From contig CAIJTR010000017.1 of assembly GCA_903823665.1 (NCBI GenBank), positions 1-53,065 of the forward strand: 53,065 nt of DNA, given 5' to 3'. This stretch comes from an uncultured Rhodospirillales bacterium. GTDB lineage: Bacteria; Pseudomonadota; Alphaproteobacteria; Acetobacterales; Acetobacteraceae. Under the pieces are notes generated by a model. The model had not been told where the DNA came from and made no database searches. It saw nothing but the letters and a program-made list of their open reading frames with translations. Shown piece after piece: positions 52,836-53,065 of this stretch. Made by a program: the position numbers and the translations under genes. How positions within the stretch are numbered: position 1 is the stretch's first letter; each line of letters begins with the position of its first letter.

Positions 52836-53065
52836 TTACTCAAAAATTGAAACCAGACGCGCAACGGAGGCTCGGGTCAGCTTTGGGATAGTGTTGCGTA
52901 GACATCCGAGCACATCGTCAAGCGGCAGCAGGGTGCGACGCCGGAACTCGACAATCATTGCCTCTTCCACAGGCGTGAGCATGGTGCTGGCGGGAGCGCG
53001 CGGCCCCATCGGGGCATCGGCGGTGTTTGTGCGTGCCCGCCATTTGGCCACCGTGGTTCGGCTCA
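52836..53065 (-). pseudogene. IS481-family transposase remnant, N-terminal part, runs off window
   Basis: The frame is open to the window edge and reads SRTTVAKWRARTNTADAP, then TMLTPVEEAMIVEFRR and LLPLDDVLGCLRNTIPKLTRAS, the helix-turn-helix N-terminus of IS481 transposases. After RASVARL the match stops and VSIFE plus a stop codon follow, so the gene is cut about residue 70. The 3' part of the same kind of gene is at 51672-51791. The true 5' end lies beyond the window. Confidence 0.75.

Overview
This 53 kb window comes from a GC-rich bacterial chromosome or large replicon. It most resembles an alphaproteobacterium of the Rhodospirillales/Acetobacteraceae type. That placement is an inference from base composition and gene style (many short-overlap operons, Liv-type transporters, CoA-transferases, Baeyer-Villiger monooxygenases); no rRNA or marker gene is present to confirm it. 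I saw no tRNA, rRNA, CRISPR array or phage genes.

Region by region. (1) 1-3730, plus strand: a 5'-truncated ADP-forming acyl-CoA synthetase, a nitronate monooxygenase-like flavoprotein and a crotonase. (2) 16632 down to 4550, minus strand: a tightly coupled 11-gene operon reading AMP-forming CoA ligase, cyclase-family hydrolase, zinc alcohol dehydrogenase, LivH, a LivM-LivG fusion, LivF, substrate-binding protein, an alpha-methylacyl-CoA racemase-like protein, two thiolase-fold proteins without the catalytic cysteine, and a DUF35 protein without zinc-ribbon cysteines. A TetR regulator follows at 4419-3727. (3) 16878-20106, plus strand: a third Cys-less thiolase-like protein, a DUF35 protein with an intact zinc ribbon, and a thiamine-diphosphate enzyme. 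(4) 28194 down to 20116, minus strand: flavin monooxygenase, acyl-CoA dehydrogenase, CoA-transferase, two tandem paralogous substrate-binding proteins, an LLM flavin monooxygenase and a dihydroxyacetophenone-dioxygenase-like cupin. (5) 33061 down to 28341: a second complete Liv transporter. (6) 37407 down to 33189: two Baeyer-Villiger monooxygenases flanking an esterase of the HSL family, with a divergent SDR at 37528. (7) 38455-49242, plus strand: a Dpp/Opp-type importer, a MalK/UgpC-type sugar importer and a 2-hydroxyacid dehydrogenase. (8) 49332 to the end: a DUF3300 exported protein, small hypotheticals, an SDR, stress/membrane proteins, and two separated remnants of an IS481-family transposase.

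Taken together, the first 38 kb looks like a catabolic island for an exogenous, probably branched or cyclic, ketone or carboxylic acid. Liv-type transporters would import it, BVMO/FMO/LLM/cupin oxygenases plus the esterase would oxygenate and open it, ligases and CoA-transferases would activate it, and racemase, acyl-CoA dehydrogenase, crotonase and thiolase-like/DUF35 complexes would shorten it. The substrate cannot be read from sequence.

Two sets of shared palindromes support co-regulation. TACT-N4-AGTA occurs at four operon promoters (16740, 28264, 33169, 37479); two of these copies share an exact 18-bp sequence and a third differs from it by one base. GGTA-N8-TACC occurs upstream of the TetR gene (4498) and of the 16878 operon (16818).
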